Assembly: GCF_030813715.1 (NCBI RefSeq)
Contig: NZ_JAUSUZ010000001.1
Span: forward strand, 2,356,001-2,420,000
Length of the DNA stretch: 64,000 bases
Reading direction: 5' to 3'
Source: Catenuloplanes indicus
GTDB taxonomy: Bacteria > Actinomycetota > Actinomycetes > Mycobacteriales > Micromonosporaceae
The notes below the pieces were generated by a model. It made no database searches. It saw only the letters and a program-made list of their open reading frames with translations, and had not been told where the DNA came from. The position numbers and the translations under genes are program-made. Positions 1 to 8,623 of this stretch are shown one piece after another (the stretch's first letter is position 1; the number at the start of each line of letters is the position of its first letter).

Positions 1-740
1 ACGCGACCGGAGCCGTGCGCGTCCGGCACGAGCAGCACCGCGCGTTCGCCGTCCGCGTCGACCCGCAGCGTGCGCGCGTCCAGCAGGTCGATCAGGTTGC
101 CGACCGCGCGCTCCGGCAGCAGCACCGCGGTGAGCGTGCCCGGCGGCGGCCACTCGGCCAGTTCCGCGGCCGCGACCAGCGCGTGCGGCGGCTCTGCCTC
201 GATCAGCGCGCGACCGAGCCGTTCCAGGTTGCGGCGGCGGGCGCGGACCGTGGAGGCCAGCTCGTCCGCGTGCCCGGCGACGCTGGCGGCGGACAGCTCG
301 TCGATGTAGGCGAAGACCAGCTCGGCGAACTCGGTCACGGTGATCGCGTCGACACCGGCCTCGACGCTGATCCGGGCCATGTCCCGCCAGGCCACCCGCG
401 CACCGACCCGGTACGCGGCGAGCAGCGCGTCGAGGCTGCGGCCGTACCTCGCCTCGCCGCGGCCGAGCGCGTACGCGCCCTCCAGCGCGGGTTCCATCGG
501 GGCGCCGCGGCCCGGGTCGGCGCTCTCCGCACGGGCGATCAGGTTCAGGAACATGGCGAGCGCGGCCCGGACCGCCCCTTCGATCTTGGCGCCCATCTCG
601 CCGGCGAACGCCTCCGCATAGGCCGGCACCTCGGCCGTGATCGCGGTGACCGCACGGCCCGCCACCTCGGGTAACGCATGCCGCAGCGGAACAACGACGG
701 AGGGTGACAGGCGAAACGACGAGACCGATGACTTGTTCAC
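1..740 (-). CDS. PucR-family transcriptional regulator (partial, N-terminal part)
   Basis: Reading leftwards from a GTG at 740 there is an uninterrupted frame that runs off the window. It shows the helical region typical of PucR/CdaR-like actinobacterial regulators, with a GRGEARYGRS-like segment followed by LLAAYRVGARVAWRDM, then a degenerate nucleotide-cyclase-like domain. The DNA-binding helix-turn-helix should lie beyond the left edge. The start is uncertain: no clear ribosome binding site precedes the GTG, and the first well-conserved stretch begins some 20 residues in. The gene is divergent from the ferredoxin-reductase/desaturase operon, so it may control that operon; this is inferred from position only. 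Confidence 0.7.
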   Translation of the reverse strand, partial: MNKSSVSSFRLSPSVVVPLRHALPEVAGRAVTAITAEVPAYAEAFAGEMGAKIEGAVRAALAMFLNLIARAESADPGRGAPMEPALEGAYALGRGEARYGRSLDALLAAYRVGARVAWRDMARISVEAGVDAITVTEFAELVFAYIDELSAASVAGHADELASTVRARRRNLERLGRALIEAEPPHALVAAAELAEWPPPGTLTAVLLPERAVGNLIDLLDARTLRVDADGERAVLLVPDAHGSGR

Positions 741-815
741 AGCGAACAATAATGCCCGACGAAACTACCGTCTTGGGGTCAGGACTTCGCCCAACATGCG
801 GTTCATGCTTGGTTC

Positions 816-1892
816 ATGCCCGCAACTCGCACCCTCAAGTCCGCCGCCTGGCGCGTCGTCGAGCTCGTCACGACGCCGCTGGTGCCGAGCGACTACCTGG
901 ACGAGATCGCGCCGCTGCGCAACGCGAACATCCTGCGCGCCCGGGTCGAGGAGGTCCGGCCGGAGCACGACCGCGCGGTCACGCTGGTGCTGCGCCCCGG
1001 CCGCGGCTGGCACCGCCACCGGCCCGGGCAGTACCTGCGGATCGGCGTGGACGTGGACGGCATCCGGCTCTGGCGCAACTACTCGCTGACCAGCTCCCCG
1101 GACCGCGCGGACGGCCTGGTCGAGATCACCGTGACCGCGATCGAGGGCGGCGTGGTCAGCACGCACCTGGTCCGCAACGCGCGGCACGGCATGCTGCTGC
1201 ACCTGGACCCGCCGGCCGGCGAGTTCACGCTCCCGGCGCGCATCCCGGAGAAGATCCTCTTCGTCACGGCCGGCAGCGGCGTCACCCCGATCATGGGCAT
1301 GCTGCGCGGCGGCGAGATCAGCGCCGACACCGACGTCGTGGTGATCCACTCCGCCCGTACCGCCCGGGAAGCTCTTTTCACCCCCGAACTGGACGACCTC
1401 GCGGCCGAGGGCCGGATCCGGCTGATCGAGCGGACCACGTCGGTCGAGGGCCGGCTCTCCCCCGCCATGATCGCCGCGCTGGTGCCGGACTGGGCCGAGC
1501 GCGAGACCTGGGCGTGCGGGCCGAACGAGCTGCTCGACGAGCTGGAGAAGCACTGGGCGGACGCGGGCGCGGGCGAGCGCCTGCACGTCGAGCGGTTCCG
1601 GCCGGTGGTGTTCGCGGCCGACGGCCAGGGCGGCGAGGTCACGTTCCGGAAGACCGGAACCACGGTGAGCGCGCCCGGTGACGTACCGCTGCTGGATGCC
1701 GCCGAGGCCGCGGGCGTGCTGATGCCGTCCGGCTGCCGGATGGGCATCTGTATGGGCTGCGTGCTGCCGCTGCGCGAGGGCGTGGTGCGCGACCTGCGCG
1801 ACGGCTCGCTCATCGTCGCCGAGGAGGGCGACACCATCCAGATCCAGACCTGTATCTCCGCAGCGGCCGGCCCCTGCGCTATCGAGCACTGA
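816..1892 (+). CDS. Ferredoxin reductase, electron-transfer partner of fatty-acid desaturase
   Basis: This 358-residue flavin oxidoreductase has an FAD-binding domain (RPGQYLRIG, then RNYSLTSSP), an NAD(P)-binding domain (FVTAGSGVTPIMGML) and a C-terminal plant-type 2Fe-2S ferredoxin domain with ligands C307, C312, C315 and C346. The order matches the Rv3230c-type reductases that pass electrons from NADPH to the membrane stearoyl-CoA desaturase DesA3. The desaturase follows after 18 bases, which makes an operon and supports that role. The start chosen is the ATG at 816; a nearby in-line repeat of GGTTCATGC offers another ATG just upstream in a different frame. Confidence 0.88.
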   Translation: MPATRTLKSAAWRVVELVTTPLVPSDYLDEIAPLRNANILRARVEEVRPEHDRAVTLVLRPGRGWHRHRPGQYLRIGVDVDGIRLWRNYSLTSSPDRADGLVEITVTAIEGGVVSTHLVRNARHGMLLHLDPPAGEFTLPARIPEKILFVTAGSGVTPIMGMLRGGEISADTDVVVIHSARTAREALFTPELDDLAAEGRIRLIERTTSVEGRLSPAMIAALVPDWAERETWACGPNELLDELEKHWADAGAGERLHVERFRPVVFAADGQGGEVTFRKTGTTVSAPGDVPLLDAAEAAGVLMPSGCRMGICMGCVLPLREGVVRDLRDGSLIVAEEGDTIQIQTCISAAAGPCAIEH

Positions 1893-1910
1893 GCGGAAGG
1901 ACACATCCCC

Positions 1911-3134
1911 ATGACGATCATGGAGAAGAAGGACGTCAACCCGATCGCCCACCTCTCCCCGGAGGACATCGAGGCGATCGGCGCCGAGCTGGACGCGCTG
2001 CGCGACGAGGTCATGTCCAGCCGCGGCGAGCGCGACTCCGCGTACATCCGCAAGGTGATCTCGACGCAGCGGCGCCTGGAGCTGGGCAGCCGCGCGGTGC
2101 TGCTGTTCTCGCTGTTCCCGCCGGCCTGGGTGGTCGGCACGGTCGGCCTCTCGATCGCGAAGATCATCGAGAACATGGAGATCGGCCACAACGTCATGCA
2201 CGGCCAGTGGGACTGGATGCGGGACCCGAAGATCCACTCGACCACCTGGGAGTGGGACAACGCGTCCCCGGCCGAGCAGTGGAAGCACGCGCACAACGAG
2301 ATCCACCACACGTACACGAACGTGGTCGGCCGGGACAACGACCTCGGCTACGGCATCATGCGGGTGGACGAGGACCAGAAGTGGACGCCGGGCCTGCTCG
2401 GCCAGCCGCTCTACAACTTCATCAACATGTGCTTCTTCGAGTACGGCATCGCCGCGTACGACCTGCAGCTCGGCCGCAACCTGAAGACGAAGAAGCGGCG
2501 CCGCGACCCGAAGTTCAAGGCCGCGTACCGGCAGGTGCTGAAGAAGATCGGCCGGCAGATGCTGAAGGACTACGTGGTCCACCCGGCGCTGTCCGGCCCG
2601 TCGTTCCTGACCACGATCCTGGCGAACATGACCGCGAACCTGGTCCGCAACGTCTGGACGCACTCGGTGATCATGTGCGGCCACTTCCCGAACGGCGTGG
2701 AGACGTTCTCCAGGACCAGCATCGAGGGCGAGACCCGCGGCGAGTGGTACCTGCGCCAGATGCTCGGCTCGGCGAACATTCGCGGCTCGAAGTTCATGCA
2801 CTTCATGACCGGCAACCTGTCCCACCAGATCGAGCACCACCTGTTCCCGGACATGCCGAGCAACCGGTACGCCGAGATCGCTCCGCGGATCCGCGACCTG
2901 TTCCAGCGCTACGGCCTGACCTACACCACCGGCCCGCTGCCGATGCAGGTCGCCTCCGCCTGGTACAAGGTCTTCCGCCTCGCCCTCCCCACCAAGGAGG
3001 ACCTGCGCCAGCGCCGCGAGGGTGGCCGGGGCACCGGCGCACCGCGCCGCCCCAGCAAGCGCATCGAGGGCCACGCCTCGGCCCGCCGCGCCCCGGTGGC
3101 CGCCGGAGCCGCCGCCATGACCGCTACCAACTGA
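1911..3134 (+). CDS. desA3: Membrane fatty-acid (acyl-CoA) desaturase, DesA3-like
   Basis: A 407-residue integral membrane di-iron desaturase. The three histidine boxes are visible: H93-NVM-H97, H128-NEI-H132-H133 and H305-QIE-H309-H310. Hydrophobic segments flank the boxes (for example around AVLLFSLFPPAWVVGTVGL). Members of this family put a cis double bond into stearoyl- or palmitoyl-CoA at the membrane, using electrons from a dedicated reductase such as the one encoded 18 bases upstream. A good ribosome binding site (GGAAGGA) precedes the ATG. The Arg/Ala-rich last 45 residues are unlike the catalytic core and may be a flexible cytoplasmic tail. The match to the mycobacterial Rv3230c-desA3 pair is by arrangement and motifs. 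Confidence 0.9.
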   Translation: MTIMEKKDVNPIAHLSPEDIEAIGAELDALRDEVMSSRGERDSAYIRKVISTQRRLELGSRAVLLFSLFPPAWVVGTVGLSIAKIIENMEIGHNVMHGQWDWMRDPKIHSTTWEWDNASPAEQWKHAHNEIHHTYTNVVGRDNDLGYGIMRVDEDQKWTPGLLGQPLYNFINMCFFEYGIAAYDLQLGRNLKTKKRRRDPKFKAAYRQVLKKIGRQMLKDYVVHPALSGPSFLTTILANMTANLVRNVWTHSVIMCGHFPNGVETFSRTSIEGETRGEWYLRQMLGSANIRGSKFMHFMTGNLSHQIEHHLFPDMPSNRYAEIAPRIRDLFQRYGLTYTTGPLPMQVASAWYKVFRLALPTKEDLRQRREGGRGTGAPRRPSKRIEGHASARRAPVAAGAAAMTATN

Positions 3135-3146
3135 GGACCGAAGACC

Positions 3147-3179
3147 CGCGTGGGTACGGCACACGGCCGTACCCACGCG
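3147..3179 (+). terminator. Hairpin terminator after the desaturase operon
   Basis: A 14-bp perfect stem (CGCGTGGGTACGGC with its complement) around the five-base loop ACACG starts 12 bases after the desaturase stop. There is no T-run, as is common in high-GC actinomycetes. Confidence 0.75.
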
Positions 3180-3190
3180 AGGTTCTGATC

Positions 3191-3208
3191 GGTTAGGGTT
3201 ACCTAACC
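3191..3208. promoter_or_regulatory. Inverted repeat abutting the start of the DUF3159 gene
   Basis: GGTTAGGGTTACCTAACC is a 7-bp perfect dyad around GTTA that ends directly at the ATG at 3209. It resembles the half-sites of actinobacterial iron-box operators (TTAGGTTAG...), although it is one base short of the usual 19-bp spacing. A regulator bound here would block transcription or translation starting at this gene, and the embedded TAGGGT could be a -10 element for a near-leaderless message. Which regulator binds is unknown. Confidence 0.45.
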
Positions 3209-3859
3209 ATGGAACAGAACAGGGAGTCGCTCGCCGACCTGCTGGGTGGGCGGCGCGGCGCGGTCGACGCGACGCTGCCGCCGATCGCGTTCATCGTCGG
3301 CTGGCTGGCCGGCGGCCGGTCGATCGTGGTCGGCGTGACCGCCGCGATCGTGGTGAGCTTGGCCATCGCGGTCTACCGCCTCCGCCGGGGAGACCGGTTC
3401 GGCGCGGTGCTGGCCGGTCTGCTCGGCGTCGTGGTCGCCGCGATGGTCGCGCTCTACACCGGCAACGGCGCCGACTTCTTCCTGCCGCGCCTGCTCAGCA
3501 ACGCGGGCAGTGCGGTGGTCTGGGCGATCAGCATCGCGGCCCGCTGGCCGCTGCTCGGTGTGATCGTCGGCGCCGTGCTCGGCCAGCGGACCCGCTGGCG
3601 GCGTGATCCCGCGCTGCTGCGCTCCTACGGCCTGGCCAGCTGGATCTGGGTCCTGCAGTACGTGATCCGGCTCGCCGTGTTCCTGCCGCTCTACTTCGCC
3701 GGCCAGGTCTTCGCGCTCGGTGTCGCGCAGGTCGCGCTCACCTGGCCGCTGGTCGCCGCCTGCCTCGCGGTGAGCTGGTGGGTGATGGTGCGGACGCTGC
3801 CGGCGGACCACCCGGGGCTGCGGCACCCTCAGGACGGCCGCACCGTGTCGAAGCCCTGA
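3209..3859 (+). CDS. DUF3159 family membrane protein
   Basis: A 216-residue protein of the actinobacterial DUF3159 family, recognised from the N-terminal LADLLGGRRGAVDATLPPI and the mid-protein SWIWVLQYVIRLAVFLPLYF. Five to six hydrophobic segments predict a polytopic membrane protein. The function of the family is not known. It starts immediately after an inverted repeat and its 3' end overlaps the convergent glycosyltransferase gene by 31 bases, so the last ten residues are encoded opposite that gene's tail. Confidence 0.85.
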   Translation: MEQNRESLADLLGGRRGAVDATLPPIAFIVGWLAGGRSIVVGVTAAIVVSLAIAVYRLRRGDRFGAVLAGLLGVVVAAMVALYTGNGADFFLPRLLSNAGSAVVWAISIAARWPLLGVIVGAVLGQRTRWRRDPALLRSYGLASWIWVLQYVIRLAVFLPLYFAGQVFALGVAQVALTWPLVAACLAVSWWVMVRTLPADHPGLRHPQDGRTVSKP

Positions 3860-5268
3860 CGCGGCATCGCACCCCAGACCCGCTTCTTGTTCCGCCACGC
3901 CTGCCACGCGCCGCGCGCCTGGTAGCAGGCGAGCGCCTGCCGGTAGCCGAGGTTCTCGAAGATCGCGGCGAGAAACCCGCGGCCGAGGTCGTCCCAGCGC
4001 GGGTAGCGGTGGAACGACACCTCCTCCAGTAGCAATGCCGCGACGCTGACCAGCATGCCGTAGCCGTACGCGACCAGCGCGAACCGCCAGGCGAAGTCGA
4101 GGTCGATCGCGTCCACCAGCAGCCCGGCCGGCAGCAGGACCAGCGCGGACAGCTCCACGAACGGCGCCATCAGCTCGAACACCACGTAGTACGGCAGCGC
4201 GAACATGCCGATCCGGCCGTAGCGCGGGCGCAGCAGCATGCCGCTGTGCGTGCGCAGGATCTCCGCGATGCCCCGGTGCCAGCGGGTGCGCTGCCGGCCG
4301 AGCACCCGCATGGTCACCGGCGCCTCGCTCCACGAGACCGGCTCCGCCACGAAGATCACCTTGTACGCCCGGCCCTGTTCCCGCAGGTGGTGGTGCAGCC
4401 GGACGACCAGCTCCGCGTCCTCGCCGATGGTGTCGTGCGCCATTCCGCCGACCTCGGCCAGCAGGTCCCGGCGGAACATGCCGAACGCGCCGGAGATGAC
4501 CACCAGCCCGCCGAGCCGGGACCAGCCGGTGCGGCCCATCAGGAACGCGCGCAGGTACTCCACGATCTGCATGCGGACCAGCCACTGCCGCGGCATGCGC
4601 ACGTCGACCACGCGGCCGCCGACCACCGCGCAGCCGTTCGCGATCCGCACCACGCCACCGACCGCCGCGGTGCCGAGCGGATCGTCCGCGAACGGCTTGA
4701 CCACGCTGAGCAGCGCCTCCGGGTCGAGCACCGAGTCCGCGTCGGCCATGCAGACCAGCGGGTGCCGGGACAGGTTGATGCCGACGTTGAGCGCGTCCGC
4801 CTTGCCGCCGTTGACCTTGCGGACGACGATCAGGCCGTCCGGGTTCGCACGGGCCACGTGCACGCTGATCACCGCGCCGCGGAACGGCACCTCGCCCGGC
4901 ACCACGCGCGGCACCCGGACCAGGTCGAACTCGCGTTCCAGCCGGTCGAACGTGTCGTCGGTGGAGCCGTCGTCGATCACCACGATCTCGAACCGCGGGT
5001 AGCGCAGCGCCATCATCGCCTGCACCGCGGCCACGATCCCGGCGCCCTCGTTGCGGGCCGGCATCAGCACCGAGACCGGCGCGGTCAGCGGGCTGCGGAA
5101 CAGGTCCTCCAGCCCGTTGAACGGCACCCGGCGCAGGTGCCGGAAGAACTCGGCCGCGGCGAGCAGCAGCAGGCCGAGATAGCTGCTGTTCAACGCCACG
5201 AAGTAGACGAAGATGAACACGTCCGCGATCCCGATCGCGGTCCGCACCCACGCCCAGTCGTCGATCAT
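3829..5268 (-). CDS. Family 2 glycosyltransferase, processive polysaccharide-synthase type
   Basis: A 479-residue membrane glycosyltransferase. One N-terminal membrane segment (residues 10-38) is followed by a GT2 domain with VIDDGSTDDT, the K-ADALN loop, the DADS metal-binding motif, the GEDAE catalytic Asp and the QRTRW motif of processive enzymes such as poly-GlcNAc, hyaluronan and cellulose synthases. Three or four further membrane segments follow (about residues 330-420). It probably builds an extracellular polysaccharide from a nucleotide sugar; the sugar cannot be read from the sequence. It is last in a three-gene operon with a HEAT-repeat protein (ATGA overlap) and a lone receiver, which suggests two-component control of the enzyme itself. 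Confidence 0.87.
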   Translation of the reverse strand: MIDDWAWVRTAIGIADVFIFVYFVALNSSYLGLLLLAAAEFFRHLRRVPFNGLEDLFRSPLTAPVSVLMPARNEGAGIVAAVQAMMALRYPRFEIVVIDDGSTDDTFDRLEREFDLVRVPRVVPGEVPFRGAVISVHVARANPDGLIVVRKVNGGKADALNVGINLSRHPLVCMADADSVLDPEALLSVVKPFADDPLGTAAVGGVVRIANGCAVVGGRVVDVRMPRQWLVRMQIVEYLRAFLMGRTGWSRLGGLVVISGAFGMFRRDLLAEVGGMAHDTIGEDAELVVRLHHHLREQGRAYKVIFVAEPVSWSEAPVTMRVLGRQRTRWHRGIAEILRTHSGMLLRPRYGRIGMFALPYYVVFELMAPFVELSALVLLPAGLLVDAIDLDFAWRFALVAYGYGMLVSVAALLLEEVSFHRYPRWDDLGRGFLAAIFENLGYRQALACYQARGAWQAWRNKKRVWGAMPRQGFDTVRPS

Positions 5269-6296
5269 CGGCCGCCCACCTCCGCCGCCGCCAGCGCCTC
5301 CGCCGCGTGCGGTGAGGCCGCCTCGCGGAGCGCGGCCAGCCCGGCCGGCCCGGCCCGGCGCAGCGCGTGCGCGGCCTCGTGCGCCACCCGGTAGGCCGGG
5401 TCGTCGAGCAGCCCGGCCAGCGCGTCCGCCACCCCGGCCGCACCGGCCTCGCCGAGCGCTCGCGCCGCGACCGCGCGCAGCGGGTCCGGGTGGTCAGCCC
5501 CAAGGGCCACGACCAGCGGCGGTACGGCGGCACGCCCGCCCATCCGGCCCAGCGTGTTCGCGGCGGCGCGGCGCACGTCCAGCGACGGGTCCTCCTCCAG
5601 CACCCGGGCCACCGGCTCGACCAGCACGGCGGAGCCGACCAGGCCGAGCGCGTCCAGCGCGGTCACGCGTACCCGGGCCTCGGGGTGGCCCAGCGCGGCG
5701 CTCAGCGCCGGTTCCGCGTCCGGGCCGAGCTGCGCCAGCGACTGCGCGACCAGCTGGGACGGCGTCGGATCGGCCCGGGCCAGGCTGTCCAGCAGCGGGG
5801 ACGCGGCCGCCGGGTCACCGATCCGGCCGAGCGCGCGCACCGCGACCAGCCGTACCTCCGCGTGCGGGTCGTCGAGCAGCGCGCACAGCGCGGGCACGGC
5901 CGGCCGGTGCTCCAGGTTGCCGAGCGCCTCGGCCGCGCGCGCCCGGCGGACCCGGCTGCGGTGCGTCAGGTCGGCCAGTTCCTCCGCGATCAGGCCGCGC
6001 CGGGCGAACACGTCGACCAGTGCGGTGTGCGCCTCGCCGCGGACCTTCCCGAGCAGCGCGATCGCGCCCGGCTCCGCGGCCCGCCACTCCCGCCGGGGCA
6101 TCGCGACCAGCTCGTCCGCCCCCTCGGCACCGGCCTCCGCGACGAACTCCAGCAGCGCGAGGCGCGGGCGCTCGGCCAGCCGGGCGCGGTGCCGCAGCAG
6201 CAGCCGGCGCGTGGCCCGGACCAGCACGATCAGCACGCTGAGCGCGAACACCACGACCGCCAGCACGACGATCGCGCCGGTGGCGACCTCGACCAT
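5265..6296 (-). CDS. Membrane-anchored HEAT-repeat protein
   Basis: A 343-residue protein with one N-terminal membrane segment (about residues 8-28), an Arg-rich stop-transfer stretch and then at least six HEAT/PBS-lyase-type helical repeats, seen as recurring ALG-x-GDPAAAxPLL-like units (for example VRALGRIGDPAAASPLLDSL and LDALGLVGSAVLVEPVARVL). Such repeats serve as protein-protein scaffolds. The gene starts one base after the upstream receiver stop and overlaps the glycosyltransferase start, so the three products are probably made together. I infer a scaffold linking the receiver to the glycosyltransferase at the membrane; no catalytic motif is visible. Confidence 0.85.
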   Translation of the reverse strand: MVEVATGAIVVLAVVVFALSVLIVLVRATRRLLLRHRARLAERPRLALLEFVAEAGAEGADELVAMPRREWRAAEPGAIALLGKVRGEAHTALVDVFARRGLIAEELADLTHRSRVRRARAAEALGNLEHRPAVPALCALLDDPHAEVRLVAVRALGRIGDPAAASPLLDSLARADPTPSQLVAQSLAQLGPDAEPALSAALGHPEARVRVTALDALGLVGSAVLVEPVARVLEEDPSLDVRRAAANTLGRMGGRAAVPPLVVALGADHPDPLRAVAARALGEAGAAGVADALAGLLDDPAYRVAHEAAHALRRAGPAGLAALREAASPHAAEALAAAEVGGR

Positions 6297-6297
6297 G

Positions 6298-6672
6298 TCA
6301 GGCGCGCACCTCGACCAGCAGCTTCTGCACGCGCTCGACCAGCTCGCGCGGGCTGAACGGCTTGATCACGTAGTCGTCGCAGCCGGCTGCGTAGGCCAGC
6401 TCCCGGTCCTGTGGGCGGCCCTGCGCGGAGATCATCACGATCGGGAGCTTCGCGGTGTCCGGTGACCGGCGCAGCTCCCGGCACAGTTCGATGCCGTTGA
6501 TGCCGGGCATCCGCACGTCGATCAGCACCGCGTGCGGGCGGAACTGACGGACCGCCGCGAGCGCGGCCACCCCGTCCGACACCGCCATCGCCTCGAAGCC
6601 GGACCGGTCGAGCTTGTACATGACCAGCTGTTGAATGTCCGGATCGTCCTCGGCCACCAGGACCCGCGCCAT
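6298..6672 (-). CDS. Stand-alone response regulator receiver
   Basis: A 124-residue CheY-like receiver with no output domain. The acidic pocket (EDD at 8-10), phospho-acceptor D52, switch S82 and K104 are all present. Length and spacing are the same as the receiver at 10652-11026, so the two are probably paralogues. It is first in an operon with the HEAT-repeat protein and the glycosyltransferase, and is divergent from the sensor kinase at 6828. Without a DNA-binding domain it must act by protein contact, plausibly on those operon partners. Confidence 0.9.
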   Translation of the reverse strand: MARVLVAEDDPDIQQLVMYKLDRSGFEAMAVSDGVAALAAVRQFRPHAVLIDVRMPGINGIELCRELRRSPDTAKLPIVMISAQGRPQDRELAYAAGCDDYVIKPFSPRELVERVQKLLVEVRA

Positions 6673-6827
6673 GCTTGCCCTTCCGTCGGACGGCCCTCCC
6701 CGCTACCCTCGATCTCACCAGATATGCCGCCCTTATGCGGATTTTTCGCGATACTTGGTTCGCACCCGATCGCAACCGCCACCGGCTCATCGCCGCCGGG
6801 CGGCCGCCGATTGTGCCCTCCGTGACG

Positions 6828-8546
6828 ATGAGGGACCTGGTGCGCGGACGGACGTGGCGCGGTCCCGCGCTCGCGTCGACCGTCCTGGCCCTGGGCCTGG
6901 CGGCGACCGGCGCGGGCGCGCTGGCGCTGCATTCCGCCGAGAACGACCACGCCGCCGCCACCCTCCGCGTGCGGGCCGGCGCGACGCAGGCCGCGGTGAC
7001 CGCGGCCGTGGCACGATACACCGCGACCGCGCAGGATCTCGCCATGGTCGCCGGCAACACGAGCACCGCGGCCGCCCGCGCGGACGTCGACGCGAGCCTC
7101 GCCCGGCTCTCCCGCGGCGCGCTGCCGGGCGCGCACGACGTGCGCCTGATCGCGCCGGACGCGGGCCGCTCCGCGGTGACCGGCCGGACGGTCGACGGCG
7201 GTGCGCCCGGCGGTGGCCGCTGGGCCGGCCCGCCGCCGGAGGTCGCGGCCGCGATGGACGTCGCCCACGACTCCGGGCAGATCGCGGTCTCCGCGCCGCA
7301 CGTGCTCCCGCACGACCGGGCGCTGGCCGAAGCGCGGCAGCAGCTGTCGTTCGTGATCGCCGCGCCGGTGCACTCCGCGGACGGTGGTACGTTTCGCGGC
7401 TGGGTGCTGTTCAGCCTGCGCAGCGGCGACTTCCTGGCCGAGGCGCTGAGCTCCGGCACGCACGCCACGGTGACGGCCGCGCTGGCCGACGTGAGCGACC
7501 CGGCCCGACCGGTGGACGTCGCGTCCTGGAACGCGGACACCGCACCGGCCGACCCGGAGACCGCGACGTTGCCGGTCGCGTTGGGTCAGCGGCAGCTCAT
7601 GCTCACCGTACGCCCGGGCACCCCGTTGATCGGCGAGGCGCAGCGGCACCTGGACACGGTCCTGCTGACCGGCGGCGCGCTGCTCACGCTGGCGCTGTCC
7701 GTGCTGATCCTGGTGCTGGTCATGGCGCAGGAGCGGGCCGTGACGGCGGCACGCCTGGCGCTCGCCGACCGGCGCGCGGACGCGGACGCGCTGCGCCTGG
7801 CGCAGATCGCGCTGCGTGAGCGGGAGGCGGAGCTGGCCGGATTCTCCGCGCTCGCGGCGGACAAGCTGCAGACACCGCTGACCAACGTCGCCAGCTACGC
7901 CGACCTGCTCATCGAGGAGGCCGGGCCGCAGCTGGAACCGGCGTCGCTGGGCTTCCTGGACCACATCGGCCGCAGCACGCAGCGCATGTTGCACGTGGTG
8001 GACGAACTGCTCGCGTACACGATGGCGAGCGAGGCGCCGCTGCGCCTGGAACCGGTCGACCTGTCGCAGGTCGCGGCCGAGGTGGTGGCCGCGCACGTGG
8101 CGGTCTCCGCGACGCTGCCGAGTGTCGACATCGGTCCGCTGCCGGTGGTGACCGCGGACGCGGCGCTGCTCCGGCAGCTGCTCGACCACCTGGTCGGCAA
8201 CGCGGTGACGTACGTCCGGCACGGCACCGCCGCCCGGGTGACGATCAGCGCGCGGCAGGACGCGAACGGCTGGTGGCGGATCGAGGTCGCGGACCGCGGC
8301 ATCGGTATCCCCGCGGAGCACCACCACCGGGTGTTCGCGCCGTTCTACCGCACTCCGGCGGCGGAGGGCTACCCGGGCACCGGCCTGGGCCTGGCCACCT
8401 GCCGGCGGATCGCCGGTCTGCACGGCGGCCAGGTCGGCGTCGAGTCGAACCCGGGCGGCGGCAGCGTCTTCTGGTTCACCGTCTTCGACGGCGCCAGCGA
8501 CCACCAGTCCGGCGAGCACCCGGCCTTCCTGGCGCACCGCGCCTGA
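6828..8546 (+). CDS. Sensor histidine kinase-like protein lacking the phospho-acceptor His
   Basis: From the ATG at 6828 the protein has 572 residues: a membrane segment near residue 20, an extracytoplasmic sensor region of about 250 residues, a second membrane segment (GALLTLALSVLILVLVMA), a short coiled coil, a HisKA-like dimerisation region and an intact HATPase domain (N-box LVGNAVTYV, G1 ADRGIGIP, G2 GTGLGL). The H-box reads ALAADKLQTPLTNV where SHELRTPL or SHDLQEPL is expected, so the acceptor His is Asp (D345). It may be a non-phosphorylating partner of another kinase or a phosphatase. An upstream in-frame ATG at 6675 would nearly touch the divergent receiver start and the extra residues do not look like a signal; GTG codons at 6813 and 6822 are alternatives. 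Confidence 0.85.
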   Translation: MRDLVRGRTWRGPALASTVLALGLAATGAGALALHSAENDHAAATLRVRAGATQAAVTAAVARYTATAQDLAMVAGNTSTAAARADVDASLARLSRGALPGAHDVRLIAPDAGRSAVTGRTVDGGAPGGGRWAGPPPEVAAAMDVAHDSGQIAVSAPHVLPHDRALAEARQQLSFVIAAPVHSADGGTFRGWVLFSLRSGDFLAEALSSGTHATVTAALADVSDPARPVDVASWNADTAPADPETATLPVALGQRQLMLTVRPGTPLIGEAQRHLDTVLLTGGALLTLALSVLILVLVMAQERAVTAARLALADRRADADALRLAQIALREREAELAGFSALAADKLQTPLTNVASYADLLIEEAGPQLEPASLGFLDHIGRSTQRMLHVVDELLAYTMASEAPLRLEPVDLSQVAAEVVAAHVAVSATLPSVDIGPLPVVTADAALLRQLLDHLVGNAVTYVRHGTAARVTISARQDANGWWRIEVADRGIGIPAEHHHRVFAPFYRTPAAEGYPGTGLGLATCRRIAGLHGGQVGVESNPGGGSVFWFTVFDGASDHQSGEHPAFLAHRA

Positions 8547-8578
8547 GCACCGCGATCTTCGCACCCCACCCCCCGGCC

Positions 8579-8615
8579 CGCGCCGGTCCTCGCCCCGTGG
8601 GCGGGGGCCGGCGCG
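8579..8615. terminator. Bidirectional hairpin between convergent kinase genes
   Basis: CGCGCCGG and CCGGCGCG close a long, nearly perfect GC stem with a GTG loop, sitting exactly between the stops of the convergent kinase genes at 8546 and 8624. It could end transcription from both sides. Confidence 0.65.
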
Positions 8616-8623
8616 GACCCATG

